A stretch of 64,000 nt of DNA from contig JAKLMB010000007.1 of the NCBI GenBank assembly GCA_022813625.1, positions 1,178,001-1,242,000 on the forward strand, written 5' to 3'. Each line of letters begins with the position of its first letter. The stretch's first letter is position 1. A program made the position numbers and the translations under genes. Source of the DNA: Aaosphaeria pasadenensis (Eukaryota > Ascomycota > Dothideomycetes > Pleosporales). The notes beneath the pieces are model-generated. The model made no database searches and had not been told where the DNA came from. It was given only the letters and a program-made list of their open reading frames with translations. Below are positions 46,045 to 57,260 of the stretch, piece after piece.

Positions 46045-47496
46045 ATGAGTTTCGCACGGGGCGAGCGCGTCCACTTCGACTTCGATACCGGCAGTATCGA
46101 GCCTGTCTCGGGCGGAGGAGGCGAAGGCGAGGACGAGACGAACGAAATTCCAGAAGCGCGAGAACCCGCGACCGCAGCCTTCGTTGGCGAGATCTTCGAG
46201 CGCGCACCGGCGCAGAGCAATCCTCCCCAGGCCCCATCGTTCAAGGCGACCGGCACCACGGGGTTTCCTGCACACAAGAAGCGTACGCCCAGGGTATCTG
46301 CCTTCAAGCAGCAGCGTGCCGCCAAAAACGAGGCCTCGGCCGTCCCACACGATGTCGTACCGCAGACGAGCCGTGGAGGAGATATCTTCTCGGAGGAAGA
46401 GCGAGCGCGGATAGACGAGGAGAACAACAAGCGGTTAGCTGAGATGTCCGCGGACGAGATTGAGAAGGAGCGCAACGAGCTCTTGGAGTCGCTCAGCCCG
46501 TCTTTGATCCAGAGGCTGCTTGCCCGGTCGAACATTTCCGATGCGAGCAACGAGCGCGAGCTTTTCGACGAGACGCCGCCTCCTCCACCGCCTGAAGTAA
46601 AACCCGATGGGGACCTCGAGGCAGAGTCAAAGAAGCAAAAGAGTTCAAGTAATAAGAAAGTCACCTTCGACTCCCCAGACCCCGCCCCAAAACAACGAGA
46701 GCACGAGATCACCACATCCACGTCCACGGACGCAGAACCAGAACCCACCCACAACGACGGTAGCAAGACCCAAGAAGTCGACCAACTCCCCGCCTCCACG
46801 GTACACTTCCCCAAGCCCCCGCAACCCCCAGAACTCGACCCGGACTCCCCGTCCTTCCTGGAAGACCTGCACGAGAAGTACTTCCCGGACCTCGCGTACG
46901 ACCCGTCGTCGCTGTCGTGGATGGCGCCCATCGACGCCTCGGACACCAAGTCCCCATACCACCCGTCGCAGACGGCGCTCAACGCCTCGGAGCTCCGCTT
47001 CGACTTCAAGGGCGCGCTGCTGGCGCCCAGCCAGGCGAGGGAGCTCCCCGTTACCGCGGGTCTGCACCACCACGCCGAGGCGCCCGAGGCCGCGGGCTAC
47101 ACGATACCCGAGCTCGCGATCCTCGCACGTAGCGCCGTGCCGGCGCAGAGGTGCATGGCGTACCAGACGCTGGGGAGGATCCTGTATCGGCTGGGCAAGG
47201 GCGAGTTCGGCAGGGAGACCGAGGAAAGGGACGTCGATGCGCCGGTGCAGGTTGCGAAGGACCCCAACGCGGAGGAGGAGGAGGGGAAGGGAGAGGAGAA
47301 TGAGGTGGCGGAGGACGAGGACGCGGGGAGCTACATAGCTGCTGGACTGTGGAATTGCATCGAGGAGGGTAGGGTGATAGCTACGCTGACGGAGGAGGCG
47401 AAGAAGGAGAGGGGCCATCTGACCGCGAAGACCTACGCGCAGGAAGCACTTTGGAACTGGAGGAGGGGCGGCGGAAGGCTGAGGAAAGCCGTCTGA
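46045..47496 (+). CDS. RBA50: RPAP1/Rba50-like RNA polymerase II assembly factor
   Basis: Homologue of RNA-polymerase-II-associated protein 1 (yeast Rba50), which helps assemble RNA polymerase II in the cytoplasm before nuclear import. Single exon, 483 residues. The N-terminus MSFARGERVHFDFDTGS leads to a Pro/Ala-rich region. The RPAP1 N-terminal motif is at about 120-165, around SADEIEKERNELLESLSPSL and IQRLLARS. An acidic/Pro-rich linker (KKVTFDSPDP, later PELDPDSPSFLEDLHEKYFP) follows. The RPAP1 C-terminal motif with ELRFDFKGALL is at about 314-325, then GYTIPELAILARSAVPAQRC and a helix TLGRILYRLGKGEFG. ATG 46045 is preferred over in-frame ATG 45937 because it gives the conserved N-terminus. 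High GC makes antisense shadow frames here. Confidence 0.9.
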   Translation: MSFARGERVHFDFDTGSIEPVSGGGGEGEDETNEIPEAREPATAAFVGEIFERAPAQSNPPQAPSFKATGTTGFPAHKKRTPRVSAFKQQRAAKNEASAVPHDVVPQTSRGGDIFSEEERARIDEENNKRLAEMSADEIEKERNELLESLSPSLIQRLLARSNISDASNERELFDETPPPPPPEVKPDGDLEAESKKQKSSSNKKVTFDSPDPAPKQREHEITTSTSTDAEPEPTHNDGSKTQEVDQLPASTVHFPKPPQPPELDPDSPSFLEDLHEKYFPDLAYDPSSLSWMAPIDASDTKSPYHPSQTALNASELRFDFKGALLAPSQARELPVTAGLHHHAEAPEAAGYTIPELAILARSAVPAQRCMAYQTLGRILYRLGKGEFGRETEERDVDAPVQVAKDPNAEEEEGKGEENEVAEDEDAGSYIAAGLWNCIEEGRVIATLTEEAKKERGHLTAKTYAQEALWNWRRGGGRLRKAV

Positions 47497-47975
47497 GGCG
47501 ACTCCATCGTGAATCGAGGCTGGGCGTGAGTCACGCTTGCAAATTAGAGAAACAAAAAGAGGGCATGGCCTTACTCTGTATCATCAAAATCCATATAGAA
47601 TTAATGATAATGATTAGACGAAATCATTCAAAAGTGAGACAGCTGATCTCACCTCCATTGAGATTGATCGATCATCATGACACAACAAAACACAACCTGG
47701 ACAATTCTTTTGACATCTAAGGAAAACAGTAAACGGGTGTTACCTCGATATGGGAAGAAAAGGGAGTACATGCACCTCTTCAGAAGATGGTCGGATTGCC
47801 TGTCAAGGCAGTTATACGTCACAGGGCGTCACACAAATCAAGTAATGGGGGACGTGATGTTAGATATCCACCAAAAGAAAACATAAAATCACATTCGGAG
47901 AGACTATGGAAGGAGCCATTGCTAACCACGATGCGCAAGCGACTAACCGAACCGAGACACGAAGACTGTAGTTGT
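47497..47975. other. convergent intergenic region, RPAP1-like / acrB
   Basis: AT-rich shared 3' flank with no gene seen. Confidence 0.7.
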
Positions 47976-50900
47976 TCATCGACCACCAATTGGACTGGTC
48001 AACCCGTTGCTACCGCCTGTGGGAGTTCTCAACATCAGAGGCTTTGGATTTTGAACCGGGCTCAGAGGGTCACGCTGACTCGAGCTTTGACTGGAGGTTC
48101 CTGAGCTCAAGCTGCCACTGCCATTGCTGCCTTTCCTCCCGTTGAGCAGGCCCTGAGGACTGAATGGATGGCCAAGGAGGTAATGGTGCGATGGCGACAT
48201 TGCGTCTTCAAAGCCGTCGGTGAAACCGGACACATTCGAGAGCATCGATGAGGAGCGACCACGTCCATCACGCCCATTGCGGATTGATCCTGGGGTACTG
48301 TTGATTTGGGCAGTGAGGGACGGGAATGAGAAGCCACTGAAAGCGTTGCCAACGGGGGACATGCTATTTCCATTGGTGCCAGGAAGATGCCCCTCGGGCG
48401 TGGTAGGAACGGACATTTGTTGTTGAGATTCTTGGAGAATCAGAGCTTCGTAATGCTGGATGGTCTGCAAAGCTTGTGCGGTTGCCATTTGTGACTCAGC
48501 AGTGCGACGATCGTATCCGTTGATGTTGCTGCGATATTGATTCTCAATGTTCATCCGATCTTGCAACAAGGCAAAACGTTCCTGTTGACGGCGTTGCTGG
48601 GCGGAAAATCCTTCTCGGTTGGCAATGAGGAGACGTTCTTGTTGCTCGTTAAGTCGAATCTGGCGTTGCTGCAGACGTTCGCGTTTCTGCAGAGTACTGG
48701 CCATGTCAGATTCGATGCTCTGAACCTGGCGCTCAAAGTCGTTTTTGATCTTCTCGAACTCAGCAACAATTCTGTCCTTGTTGTCTCGCTCCTTCTTCCA
48801 AGCTCGTTTTTGGACGGCGGCAGCCTCAGCCTCGTCCTCGGGAACCTCTCCGAGTGCTTCAACTTGCAGAGCAAAGTCAGCGGTAGCATCCTCTGCCTGG
48901 CGGATGTTTTGATTGAACTGAAGAACCCTTTGGCGTTGGCGTTCATCGCTACCTCCGGCATTAGCAACCCGATTACTCAAAGTATCCACTTCTTTCTTGA
49001 TGGCAGTAATTGCAGTCTTGTGGTCCTTTCGGGCTCGCTTCAAACGGTTGCGCTGGTCTTGAAGTTTCTGATCCGCCGCGGCAATGGAGTTCTTCAATGT
49101 GGTCGAGGGTGAAGAAGGTCGTAGAGCTTGATGTGGTGGTGGGGAAGTGATAGAAGCTAGGTGTTGTGTGAGCCGTCATGTACAGGGCAATAGATACACG
49201 TGAACTAAAATGTCTTACCTTGTTCAGCGACAGGGCCTGTTGAGGTAATAAGGCTGGTCTTATAGAAGACTTCTTCGTCTGCAGTCCTAACGAATTCCAA
49301 AACGTAATTCGAAAGGGCTGTCAGGCCAAAAATCTCTCCGACCCAGAAGCCTGTTCCCTCCTCACCAAGGTAACCCAGCGAGTTGCCCTGTCGAATGCGA
49401 GTCGAACTCCAATCTGCGCGGTTCACGCGAATATAGAAAGGCTTCGACTTGTCTATCCCAGACCCCGAACCATCCTCTTGCTCATCCTGTGCTCCAGCCT
49501 GCTGTTCTCCACCGTATACGCTGACACGGAATGCAATATCGGCGTGTCGGACTTCAGTAATCCAAACTCGGTCGTCTTCCGGTCTCCATATAGCATTCCC
49601 TAAGTGATTTACGTCTTTTGCGTGAGCCTCGTCGGCATCGTTAGCCGCTCGGCTGCTCTCCATCTCTTTCAAAACTGTAACTTTTGTACTCGCAAGTGCA
49701 GCCCAAAAAGGCTGCTGACTCCGGACATGAGTGGCCTGCTTTCTCTTCCTCCTCGTAGTACTCGTCTTATCCTTTGTCGAAAAAGGTGCTGGCGACGGCC
49801 CGGGTGGGCGGCCGTCAGTGCTGGTGGAATTTGGCACATCGGAACTGACATCGAAATTGACGGTAGCGCTGCGAGAAAGATGGCCACCGGCCTCCGGGTC
49901 AGCCCTTTTGCCGGTTGGCAGCGAGTGGGCTGCAGCCTCGCGTCGAGAAAGAGAGCGTCGAATGATACGCACGACACCTTGAGCCAAAATATGAATGCCC
50001 AATAAACTCCGTGACCACCCGTGAGGGGTAGAAAAACTTTCCTGAAATGTAGGTGTACTTGGTGGGCTCGTTAAAAAATCGAGGCCTCCCCGCGCGAGCC
50101 CGGTCCATAGAAATTGGACGATATGTTGCCGGAGAGGCCGAAATCTGAACAGATGGTTCGTGAGAATGATAAAGGAACAAATGAATATACTGCTCGTCGT
50201 TCCATTTTTCCCGGCCGCTGCACCTCCCAGGGCTATGGCAATGACGGCTTGGGCGAGATCCAGAAAGAAGTTTTGTACAGGGACCCAGAGTACGAGCCAT
50301 ATGAGCAATATGAGGGCATCGGCGAAGATGATGGTGAACAGAGAAGGGGTGCCACTGGAACCTTGGAAGATGTCGGTAAAGGATGGGAAAGCGGAAAGAG
50401 CTGATAGAGGGGTTCCAGCTTGGGGAGGCACAAAGGTGAGGGTAGCGAAGAGGAACTGCACTACGGTGAGGACGGCGGGAGGAAGCTGCAGGAGGATGAT
50501 GAGGATGGCGAGAACGTCCCGCAGAGGACAGGATGAGAGAATGGTCGTGGCTACGGTCAGCATATTGGGTCGGTAGACGGATGGTGCGCTCTTGCTCGAA
50601 AGGGTGTCAGTCCGCCGGGGGGTGCTTGGAGAGGGATCGAGAGGCCCATGTCCGTCGTACTGACGATAGGCGTCAAGTTGATCGAGCGAGGCCTCGGAGC
50701 CAGCGCGCGTGCGATCGTCAACCCCCCTCGAGTTCCCAGCGGCGGCGGCCATGTCCGAGTTTGCGGTAGACGATCCGTTGGCGTTGGCATTGTCTGAGGA
50801 CGTGACGGGTCGCTGGGTATTTTGCTGATTTACATCGCTCGAGAGCGGCGGCGTGGATGACTGTGATTTGCCATTGGGGTGACCGTTGATCTGAGGGTTA

Positions 50901-50986
50901 CTCCTTTGCTTGGTGATACGCCTTCCGGGAGCCGCGAGACCATTCTCTCTCTTATCGTGCTGATTTGACGTCCGTTTACCCTTCAT
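47976..50986 (-). CDS. acrB: AcrB-type membrane protein with coiled coil
   Basis: Resembles fungal AcrB, linked by genetics in Aspergillus nidulans to the CreB/CreD ubiquitination network in carbon regulation and drug tolerance; its biochemistry is unknown. Two exons, 50986-49219 and 49156-47976 (phase 1 junction), give 982 residues. Residues 1-150 are disordered and rich in Asn/Ser/Thr. Several hydrophobic segments lie at about 150-290, including VLAILIILLQLPPAVLTVVQ, ALILLIWLVLWVPVQNFF and IFICSFIILTNHLF. A Lys/Arg/Ser linker is followed by a beta-rich domain (VWITEVRHADIAFRVSVYGG, FYIRVNRADWSSTRIRQ) ending LEFVRTADEEVFYKTSLI. A long coiled coil lies at about 605-755, then a Gly/Ser/Pro-rich tail. 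The order fits AcrB. The domain map is mine; the name rests on recalled similarity. Confidence 0.82.
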
Positions 50987-51388
50987 AAGGGACGCGGGTG
51001 GCCTCCGGTAGAATTGGTCTCTCCACGTCCGCTCGACTGCTAAACAGGACGAGCCAGACTGGAAAGCACCGCTTCACGGCGAGGCGGATCGATCCGAAGT
51101 GTCGCGTGTCGGTGATGATGTGGTGGAGGAGGGGAGGTCGGGGAGGAAAGGGAGAGGAGAGGAGAGAAGAGAGGGAGGGATGGGGAGGGGAGGGGGTTGT
51201 GGTGGTGGTAGTAGGAATCCCGGGAGTGGTGTGTGTATGTGGGATGGAGAATCGTGTTGTGAGAAGTTGCAAGGCAGGAGAGGATGCCAAGGCCTAACTA
51301 GAGGAAGAGGGAGAGAGGGAACTGACGGAGGGCAGCGCCACTGCCTGCCAGTTGCTGCTGCCAGTACAAATTTAGTGGGAAGAGTGAG

Positions 51389-51424
51389 AGTGCCAGTGCC
51401 AGTGCCAGTGCCAGTGCCAGTGCC
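51389..51424. repeat. hexanucleotide AGTGCC, 6 copies
   Basis: Six perfect tandem copies followed by a degenerate one, about 400 bp upstream of the acrB start codon. Confidence 0.95.
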
Positions 51425-52156
51425 AGGTGCAAGTGCCAGATTACCAGAGAGGGCCCACACCCACGGTTCAAACAAGACACCTACAGGCTACGGACACGCA
51501 CACACACGCACACACAAAAGTCAAAGAGAGAGAGGAGAGTGAACAGAAAAATCCAACAACCCCATAACTACGGAGTACTACTACTACTAACACTAGAAGA
51601 AGTTTGCCTCCCACTTTTCAGACTCCTTTCCTCCCCTCTCCCCAGCCAATCCCTGTTCGCTATAGCGATGCTATGCGATGCGACTATGGCATTACAGGTA
51701 TTATCATTTGACTTGTCCCATCTTCGGGGAGGATGATTGCATGGGTGCGTACGGAGTACAACCTACAAGTTCATTACAAGCCTAACTAGGTACCTACAAC
51801 TTACAAGGTCATGACATTACATTACATGACGAATGCCCACCTGGCACCACCCACACACGGCTGTATACGGCTTCCGATACAATAATTACCTAAAGTTTCT
51901 CTTTTCCTATCCATTTTTTTTTTCAACTAGAAGGATCATCTCACATCATTATTATTATCACTAGTACGGGGTACCATCTGCTCAACATTCGAGAAATACA
52001 CGCATGATTCTGCTGACCATTGGTCATGCCCGTCATAGATGTCACCTTAGACCACCGAGGATGAAAGTGGTTGAAAGAGAACGATGACTGAACTCGGAAA
52101 ATCTGGGTCATTTACGTTCGGAGCATACCTAACTTTACAGTACGGAGTAATTACTA

Positions 52157-52174
52157 CTGCTGCTGCTGCTGCTG
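52157..52174. repeat. CTG trinucleotide, 6 copies
   Basis: Six perfect CTG triplets, with three AGCATC copies at 52222-52239 shortly after. Confidence 0.9.
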
Positions 52175-53933
52175 CCTGATTACCTCAAGTTTAGTGCACT
52201 TCCTCTGGTGTGCACTGCAGAAGCATCAGCATCAGCATCAGCACCGGTCGAATATCGTCAAAGGCAGAGAACAGATGAGCACACCGTATCTCCATTCATG
52301 CGCATTGGTCGTACAGCGTATACCGCTTTACGGCCCCTGTCTCTTTTCAGCCAAAGGCACACGACAAATGTCCGAGACCGCTGCTACGCTACAAGTTACT
52401 TCCCTTCCTTTTTCTGCGGGTGCTCAGCATGTATTGTCGATCAAGGACCCAATCAGGCTCTGATCGCTGGTTTTAGGGCTTGATTGAGGGTTGACCACGC
52501 CATGACCTGCACTCTACCAGAAAAGAAGCCTCACTGTGAAGGGCGAACACACGCTTGAGTCTTGAGTCTCTTGACTTTGACTGGCCTATTGCTCCAAGGT
52601 AGGTGGGGCGCCATCGTCCTTTCTGTCCTTTGAATGCCGCTTCCGGCGCCTCAAAGATCCAAGCAATATCCATTCCGTCGAGCCCGTCCTGCCATCAGGC
52701 ATACACTGGTAATCATACCAATTCCCGTAATACGAAGATGGGCGTGGAATAACCCTAGGGCACAGGACAGGAGAGGACATACAACAGCAGCACCATCATC
52801 GGGAATAGACTGGGCGGCGAGCGACTCTGCCGCCTCTCGCCGTTCCACACGATGCACAAAACACCTTGTCAAAGGCGATCAATCCCTGAGCCAGCCAATC
52901 AAGAGAGATCGGGTGTCAAGTTAGCTCAGCTTCTATTCATTTGCACGCCAGGTTCCCCCCTGAGTAAGCTAAGCTTGCTTCATTGTTCTCACCTTTGCTG
53001 GCCGTCCAACGGCGGAGGGGATCGGCATCGAAACTCGATCGAGTCTGGTCGGAGCAAAATACCGCTCGTTTGCCCAATCATAATATACTTGCAATCGTTC
53101 TCACACCACTTGTGGAGGGGAGAGGGGCGGAGAAGGAATGCGCTTTTCTTTTGCCTGCTGACATGATCTTTGGTGAACAGAAGGTATGGAGTTACGCAGT
53201 ACGGAGGGGAGAGATGCAGAAAGCTTCCTCACGACCAGAACTGCAATACACACCTTAAGCCCCATCCGATGCCAGTAAACGCCATGCCCGCTAGCTCCAT
53301 CGACATGGTGCATTTGAACCTTGCAAGCACCGCAAAGTAGGCAAACAAGCAATCTAATCTGTGAGTGCAGCATTATCATATGCAAATGTATGCAGCAATT
53401 ATCACAAGCCTGGATGAGAAGGCAGATCATTCGGCTTTTCCACAATTCCCTACTGTGTGTATATCTGCCTCGGACATTTTTTATTTCCCCAATCTCTTTT
53501 GAGTTTACCTGGAAACTCTTCCGCCCCTCCATCATCGTCCATCTTCCCTCTTGGTGGTCTGCCCATGCCCACTCCCAAGTGCCCCCTTTCCTCAATAGGG
53601 CCGACCTGGGAAGCTTATCAGTACGGCGCCAATGACAATGGCAATTTGGACTTGGTTTTCTTCTATCAAGTACGAATAAGGAAAGCCGCGCGATCACGCG
53701 CCGCAACGGCCTTGCAGATCCCTCAAGCCTTCTGCTGGCCATGCATAGATCACGCCTTATCCACTTTGGATGCCGCTAAAACACATCAAAGAGCTATCAC
53801 TATTACCGTACGTCTAAGTGTCAGGTCAGGTGTAGGTTGTAGGTATGGTATGCCATGTTATCTATTCCGTACAACGCATCTGGTTGCCGTGATGGAGCAG
53901 TTCAGTTTCTCGCAATAGCCAGTGGCACCACTG

Positions 53934-55203
53934 TTACGGGTTGTTTGCTGTCCCAAGATCCTCCTTCGCATCTGGCCTGTCCCAGCTATCCTTTTCCAAT
54001 GCCCGCACTCGCCCAATTAGATCATTGACTTTATGTCCATATGCCTTCTTGGTCTGTTCTTGCAATCGCCATGTCTTGTCAAACATATCGACCATGAACG
54101 GCCGTAGTGGGGCCTTCTTGGCTTGCTGATAGTCGTACACTACGATATCCTCAACGCAGCGAGCTGCAGGCCGGCGATGCAGTTCGGAAAGGATGAGCAC
54201 GTCCAGGATGAAATGGTCCATCTGCGCTGATGGTTTGCTCCTCAGTCGGTGGAGAACGGTTACACGGTCCGGGTACTTCATCGGCTGGATCACAGAACCG
54301 TCAGCTACATCATCCCCATTGGCTGACCCGATCCTGTACGTAGCCCATTGAGGCCATCATTCATGTTCTACCAGAGACCACTGCATGTGGGTTGTGTAGC
54401 ACGGCCAATGTCTAGAAGCGTGCTGTGCAATGCCAAATTAGGGGGGGTGAAGGGTGGTCACATACAAACTTGTAGTCTGTCCGGATACTACGTAGAATCA
54501 AACCCACACTCAAGGGAGTCATGAGCTGTAACCAGCCCTCCTTGTGGGTGGGATCCTGTCGAGCGAAGTTGAGCGCCCAATTCACCCGGGCAGACTCTGC
54601 CCACCGATTGTACACAACATTGTTGACATGGCCTATGAACGGCGTCAAACGCGGCTACTTCAATTTGAATCTTTCGTGAACGAGAGGAGAGAGAGCTTAC
54701 CCTTCTCAAAAATTAGCTTCAAACTCCAGGTGTGACGTTCGGATTAGAGTTTATGTCCTTACCATGCTGTCCTAAGATCCCGGGGCGAAAATGAATGCCT
54801 ATGTTGGCCCAAACCGCTCGCTGTAGCTTCATATGGGGCGACATACCATTTCTCCCCAGACGACCTCCTGCCTGTATAGCCCCCGACTGTCCTTGTCCGT
54901 TAAGAATCCCTCACTGCCTGCCACCAATCCTCTCCAGTCATGCGCTACCTCGTGCAGGATCGCGCATGCCTCCTGTGTCTGCGTAGGGTTTAGACCGAAC
55001 TTGATGCATTCGCCTATCCGAGTCTTGACGTCTGATAGCCATCGTGGGCTCAACAAGGCCGTTGGCGGTTTGTCACTTGTTGCTGTGGACGTCGTTGTCG
55101 ACGTCGCAGCGGTACGAATCGTTCGGCGGAGGAGGGGGACCGAGGAAGGGTCTTGGAAGGCGCAACGCGCCAATCGCGGCCCTGCAGTCTTGAAGCAGCT
55201 CAT
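53934..55203 (-). CDS. hot-dog (4HBT) thioesterase-like protein, probably mitochondrial
   Basis: Hot-dog-fold protein of the acyl-CoA thioesterase type, about 295-300 residues; substrate unknown. Supported exons are 55203-54847, 54632-54466 and 54284-53934. Between the first two, the conserved sequence WGEM-DSM-GHVNN requires a 9-bp microexon (54771-54763, coding DSM). To restore phase, a further microexon such as 54716-54701 (16 bp, LIFEK plus one base) is also needed. I could not settle this junction. The N-terminus is Arg/Ser/Thr-rich and lacks acidic residues, as in a mitochondrial presequence. The hot-dog signature GHVNNVVYNRWAESARVNW is intact, followed by RSIRTDYKF and YPDRVTVLHRL. The C-terminus is a charged helix. 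The start is the first ATG; the frame extends upstream only by non-ATG codons. Confidence 0.78.
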
Positions 55204-55553
55204 GGGTCGAAAGTTAAGCAATGCACCGCGCCCATTGAAAGCGGAATGAAGGTCTTGGGACGGTTGTCGAGCTGTATTCAGACAGACTGTGAGGTTATGA
55301 CGCGATCTCGGCTGCGGTCCGCGGTTGCGGCTATCATTTGACGCCCTACGACGTCAGGTCCAAGCTCTCTCTCGCCGAGGGGTAGTTAGACACAAGATCT
55401 GGTATTGATCAGCCAAGCGTATCTCACAACATCGATATCAACAGTCTAGGTACTCATCCGGACAAGGAAGATATTATTGAAAGAGTAGTGATCAGAAGAA
55501 CAACAATTGTTCTGCAAGTTACACACGAGCGACACCCGTACCGTAAGGTCAAT
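55204..55553. promoter_or_regulatory. divergent promoter, thioesterase-like / LYR protein
   Basis: About 350 bp between the start codons of two divergent genes, both probably coding mitochondrial proteins. I see no TATA box. Shared control is possible but not shown by the sequence. Confidence 0.4.
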
Positions 55554-55998
55554 ATGGCTTCAACCAACACCGAGCTGCGGTTTGCTGTTCTCCGCATTTA
55601 CAAGGTACCAAATGGACATTCCTACGTGCTATCTCCCCCTGATGACAACAAGACTGATGATTCTGTAGGAGCTGCTGTTTCTTGGTCGAGAATATCCCCT
55701 TGGATATGATTATTTTAGAACCCGCCTCCACAAGGCATTCTCCAGCCAGCAGAATGTATCCAACGAGGCAGAAATCCAGAAGGGTATCGAACGAGCCGAA
55801 TTTGTGAAAAAAGGTATGTAAAATCTCGAGTTGATACTCGCGGTACTGCACTCGAACTTGCTGACGTCCCTACTAGAAATCGAAGCACTGTAAGCATGAC
55901 GCCACAATTCACTGAGCAAGCAGCATTTGTCCTGAACAACGACCAGGTATTACTTGAAGCGTTATCGCACGCTACGCCATAGATATGACAAATTTTAG
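55554..55998 (+). CDS. LYR-motif protein, LYRM5/ETFRF1-like
   Basis: Small mitochondrial LYR protein most like LYRM5/ETFRF1, which in animals binds the electron-transfer flavoprotein and removes its FAD. Four exons, 55554-55604, 55669-55813, 55877-55889 and 55947-55998, give 86 residues. The motif region reads LRIYKELLFLGREYPLGYDY (a variant of the L-Y-R tripeptide), then FRTRLHKAF, GIERAEFVKKEIEALYYL and KRYRTLRHRYDKF. The GEFV-KELEALYFL-KYR pattern of LYRM5 is clearly matched. The third exon is only 13 bp; it has an AG acceptor and GTAAGC donor and is needed to give EIEAL in frame. The length is normal for the family. The gene ends 95 bp from the stop of a convergent methyltransferase. Confidence 0.92.
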
Positions 55999-56093
55999 AG
56001 ATTGATGTCCTCAAAATGAGACAAAGTCTTACAACGTCGGCCGTTCCCCATGGGGTATCAAGATTGAAACAGTACGCATATACTCTCCAGGTT

Positions 56094-57260
56094 CTACACC
56101 TTCTTGCACCACCAAACACCTAACTCCAAGCACTCTCCATTCGATGCTCCTTTCTGTTCCAGCAGATTGGTCATCATCCACCCCCACCAGCGCTGCCATT
56201 CTTCTTGGTTCTTCCCACTGACTTCCTTCAGCAATGGTTCTAGACTCTCGATCATCTGGATCACCACCAGCAGTGCTGTGTACCGTAGAGCTGCTTGCTC
56301 TTCTGTGAGCGCGGAACCGTCAGCCAATCCAACCTTCTTGCTCTTCGCTGCCTCGCTGCTCCGGCGTTGTACAGGATTTCTTTCCGGAACATTCTCCCTC
56401 TCCCAACGGAGTTCTCCCAGAGGGATTGCAACCCTGCGGTTCTCGACATTGCATAGGGCCTCCGTTTCTTGCAACAACATCTGAGACACTCGCGCACACG
56501 GTGTAGCCTCCAACTTCCTCTTGTCCAAAGCCTCCTGAATCCAATTGTTCGAATCTTGTAAGTACTTGTTGTGAACCTCGGTGAACGGTGTTATAGGTGA
56601 TATCAGGAAAGTGCCCGTTGACACTGCGCAGTGATATTCTTCTGGATTCTTCCCTGGCGGTGGGGGTGGGTGGGGCAAAATCGACCGGATGATATGGTCC
56701 GCGTCCCATATCTCTAATGTTCCCCCAGACCTGAGGATCCGAAGAGCTTCATCCAGCACTCTCTGTGACGGAGTACCATGTGGTACGACCATGCTCATGT
56801 CCTTCATGATCACAAGGTCGAACTCTCCGTCGTCGAACGGAAGCGGCACCTTGCGGAGATCATGCTGTACGAATTTCCAATCTATTCCTTGTCTCCTCAA
56901 GTCTCCAGCCAGCGGGACGACATCCAAGCCTGTGAATGAAACGTTCTCGATACCCTTGGAGCTTAAATAATCGTGGCACAGGGACGACCAATATCCACTC
57001 CCACAGCCAAACTCAAGCACCTTCTTTGGTGGATCATGGGGGTCTGGCGTGGATCCTAAGGCTCGACCGAAGGCGGAGCTCGCGAGGAGTGAGTGGAGAT
57101 TTTGCCTCTGGAGCTCAGGCAGATCGCATGGGAGGGGGTAGGGCAGGTCACGGAGGTAACGTCGACCATGGCGGAGCACGAAGGGGTTGCTCAGTGCGGT
57201 GGAATCGTCTTTGGTGCTCTGCGTCGAGGCGCTCGATATGGAACCTCGAGTGGCATCCAT
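56094..57260 (-). CDS. class I SAM-dependent methyltransferase
   Basis: Methyltransferase-fold protein of 388 residues in one exon; substrate unknown. Motif I, VLEFGCGSGYWS, is at about 81-92. Then come FTGLDVVPLA (end of strand 2, acidic residue binding SAM ribose), FVQHDLRKVPLPFDDGEFDL (motif for adenine contact and strand 4) and LRSGGTLEIWD. The C-terminal half is rich in helices and ends WGWMMTNLLEQKG. The N-terminal FVLRHGRRYLRD is shared by a fungal family I know only as predicted methyltransferases. The frame stays open for at least 35 codons upstream of ATG 57260 with Ser/Thr/Pro-rich sequence, so the true start may lie further up or in another exon. Confidence 0.87.
   Translation of the reverse strand: MDATRGSISSASTQSTKDDSTALSNPFVLRHGRRYLRDLPYPLPCDLPELQRQNLHSLLASSAFGRALGSTPDPHDPPKKVLEFGCGSGYWSSLCHDYLSSKGIENVSFTGLDVVPLAGDLRRQGIDWKFVQHDLRKVPLPFDDGEFDLVIMKDMSMVVPHGTPSQRVLDEALRILRSGGTLEIWDADHIIRSILPHPPPPPGKNPEEYHCAVSTGTFLISPITPFTEVHNKYLQDSNNWIQEALDKRKLEATPCARVSQMLLQETEALCNVENRRVAIPLGELRWERENVPERNPVQRRSSEAAKSKKVGLADGSALTEEQAALRYTALLVVIQMIESLEPLLKEVSGKNQEEWQRWWGWMMTNLLEQKGASNGECLELGVWWCKKV

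Larger units (their letters stand above)
50987..53933. other. long intergenic region upstream of acrB
   Basis: Nearly 3 kb with no gene I can support. It carries a G/A-rich stretch at 51120-51200 just upstream of acrB, microsatellites at 51389-51424, 52157-52174 and 52222-52239, and three TACGGAGT copies (51569, 51750, 52141). A 213-codon minus-strand ATG frame at 53101-53742 has no recognisable similarity. Confidence 0.6.

Noticed and set aside
46607..47418. Long Arg/Thr-rich plus-strand frame and a 257-codon minus-strand frame
   Set aside because: Both overlap the GC-rich RPAP1-like gene in other frames and are composition shadows.
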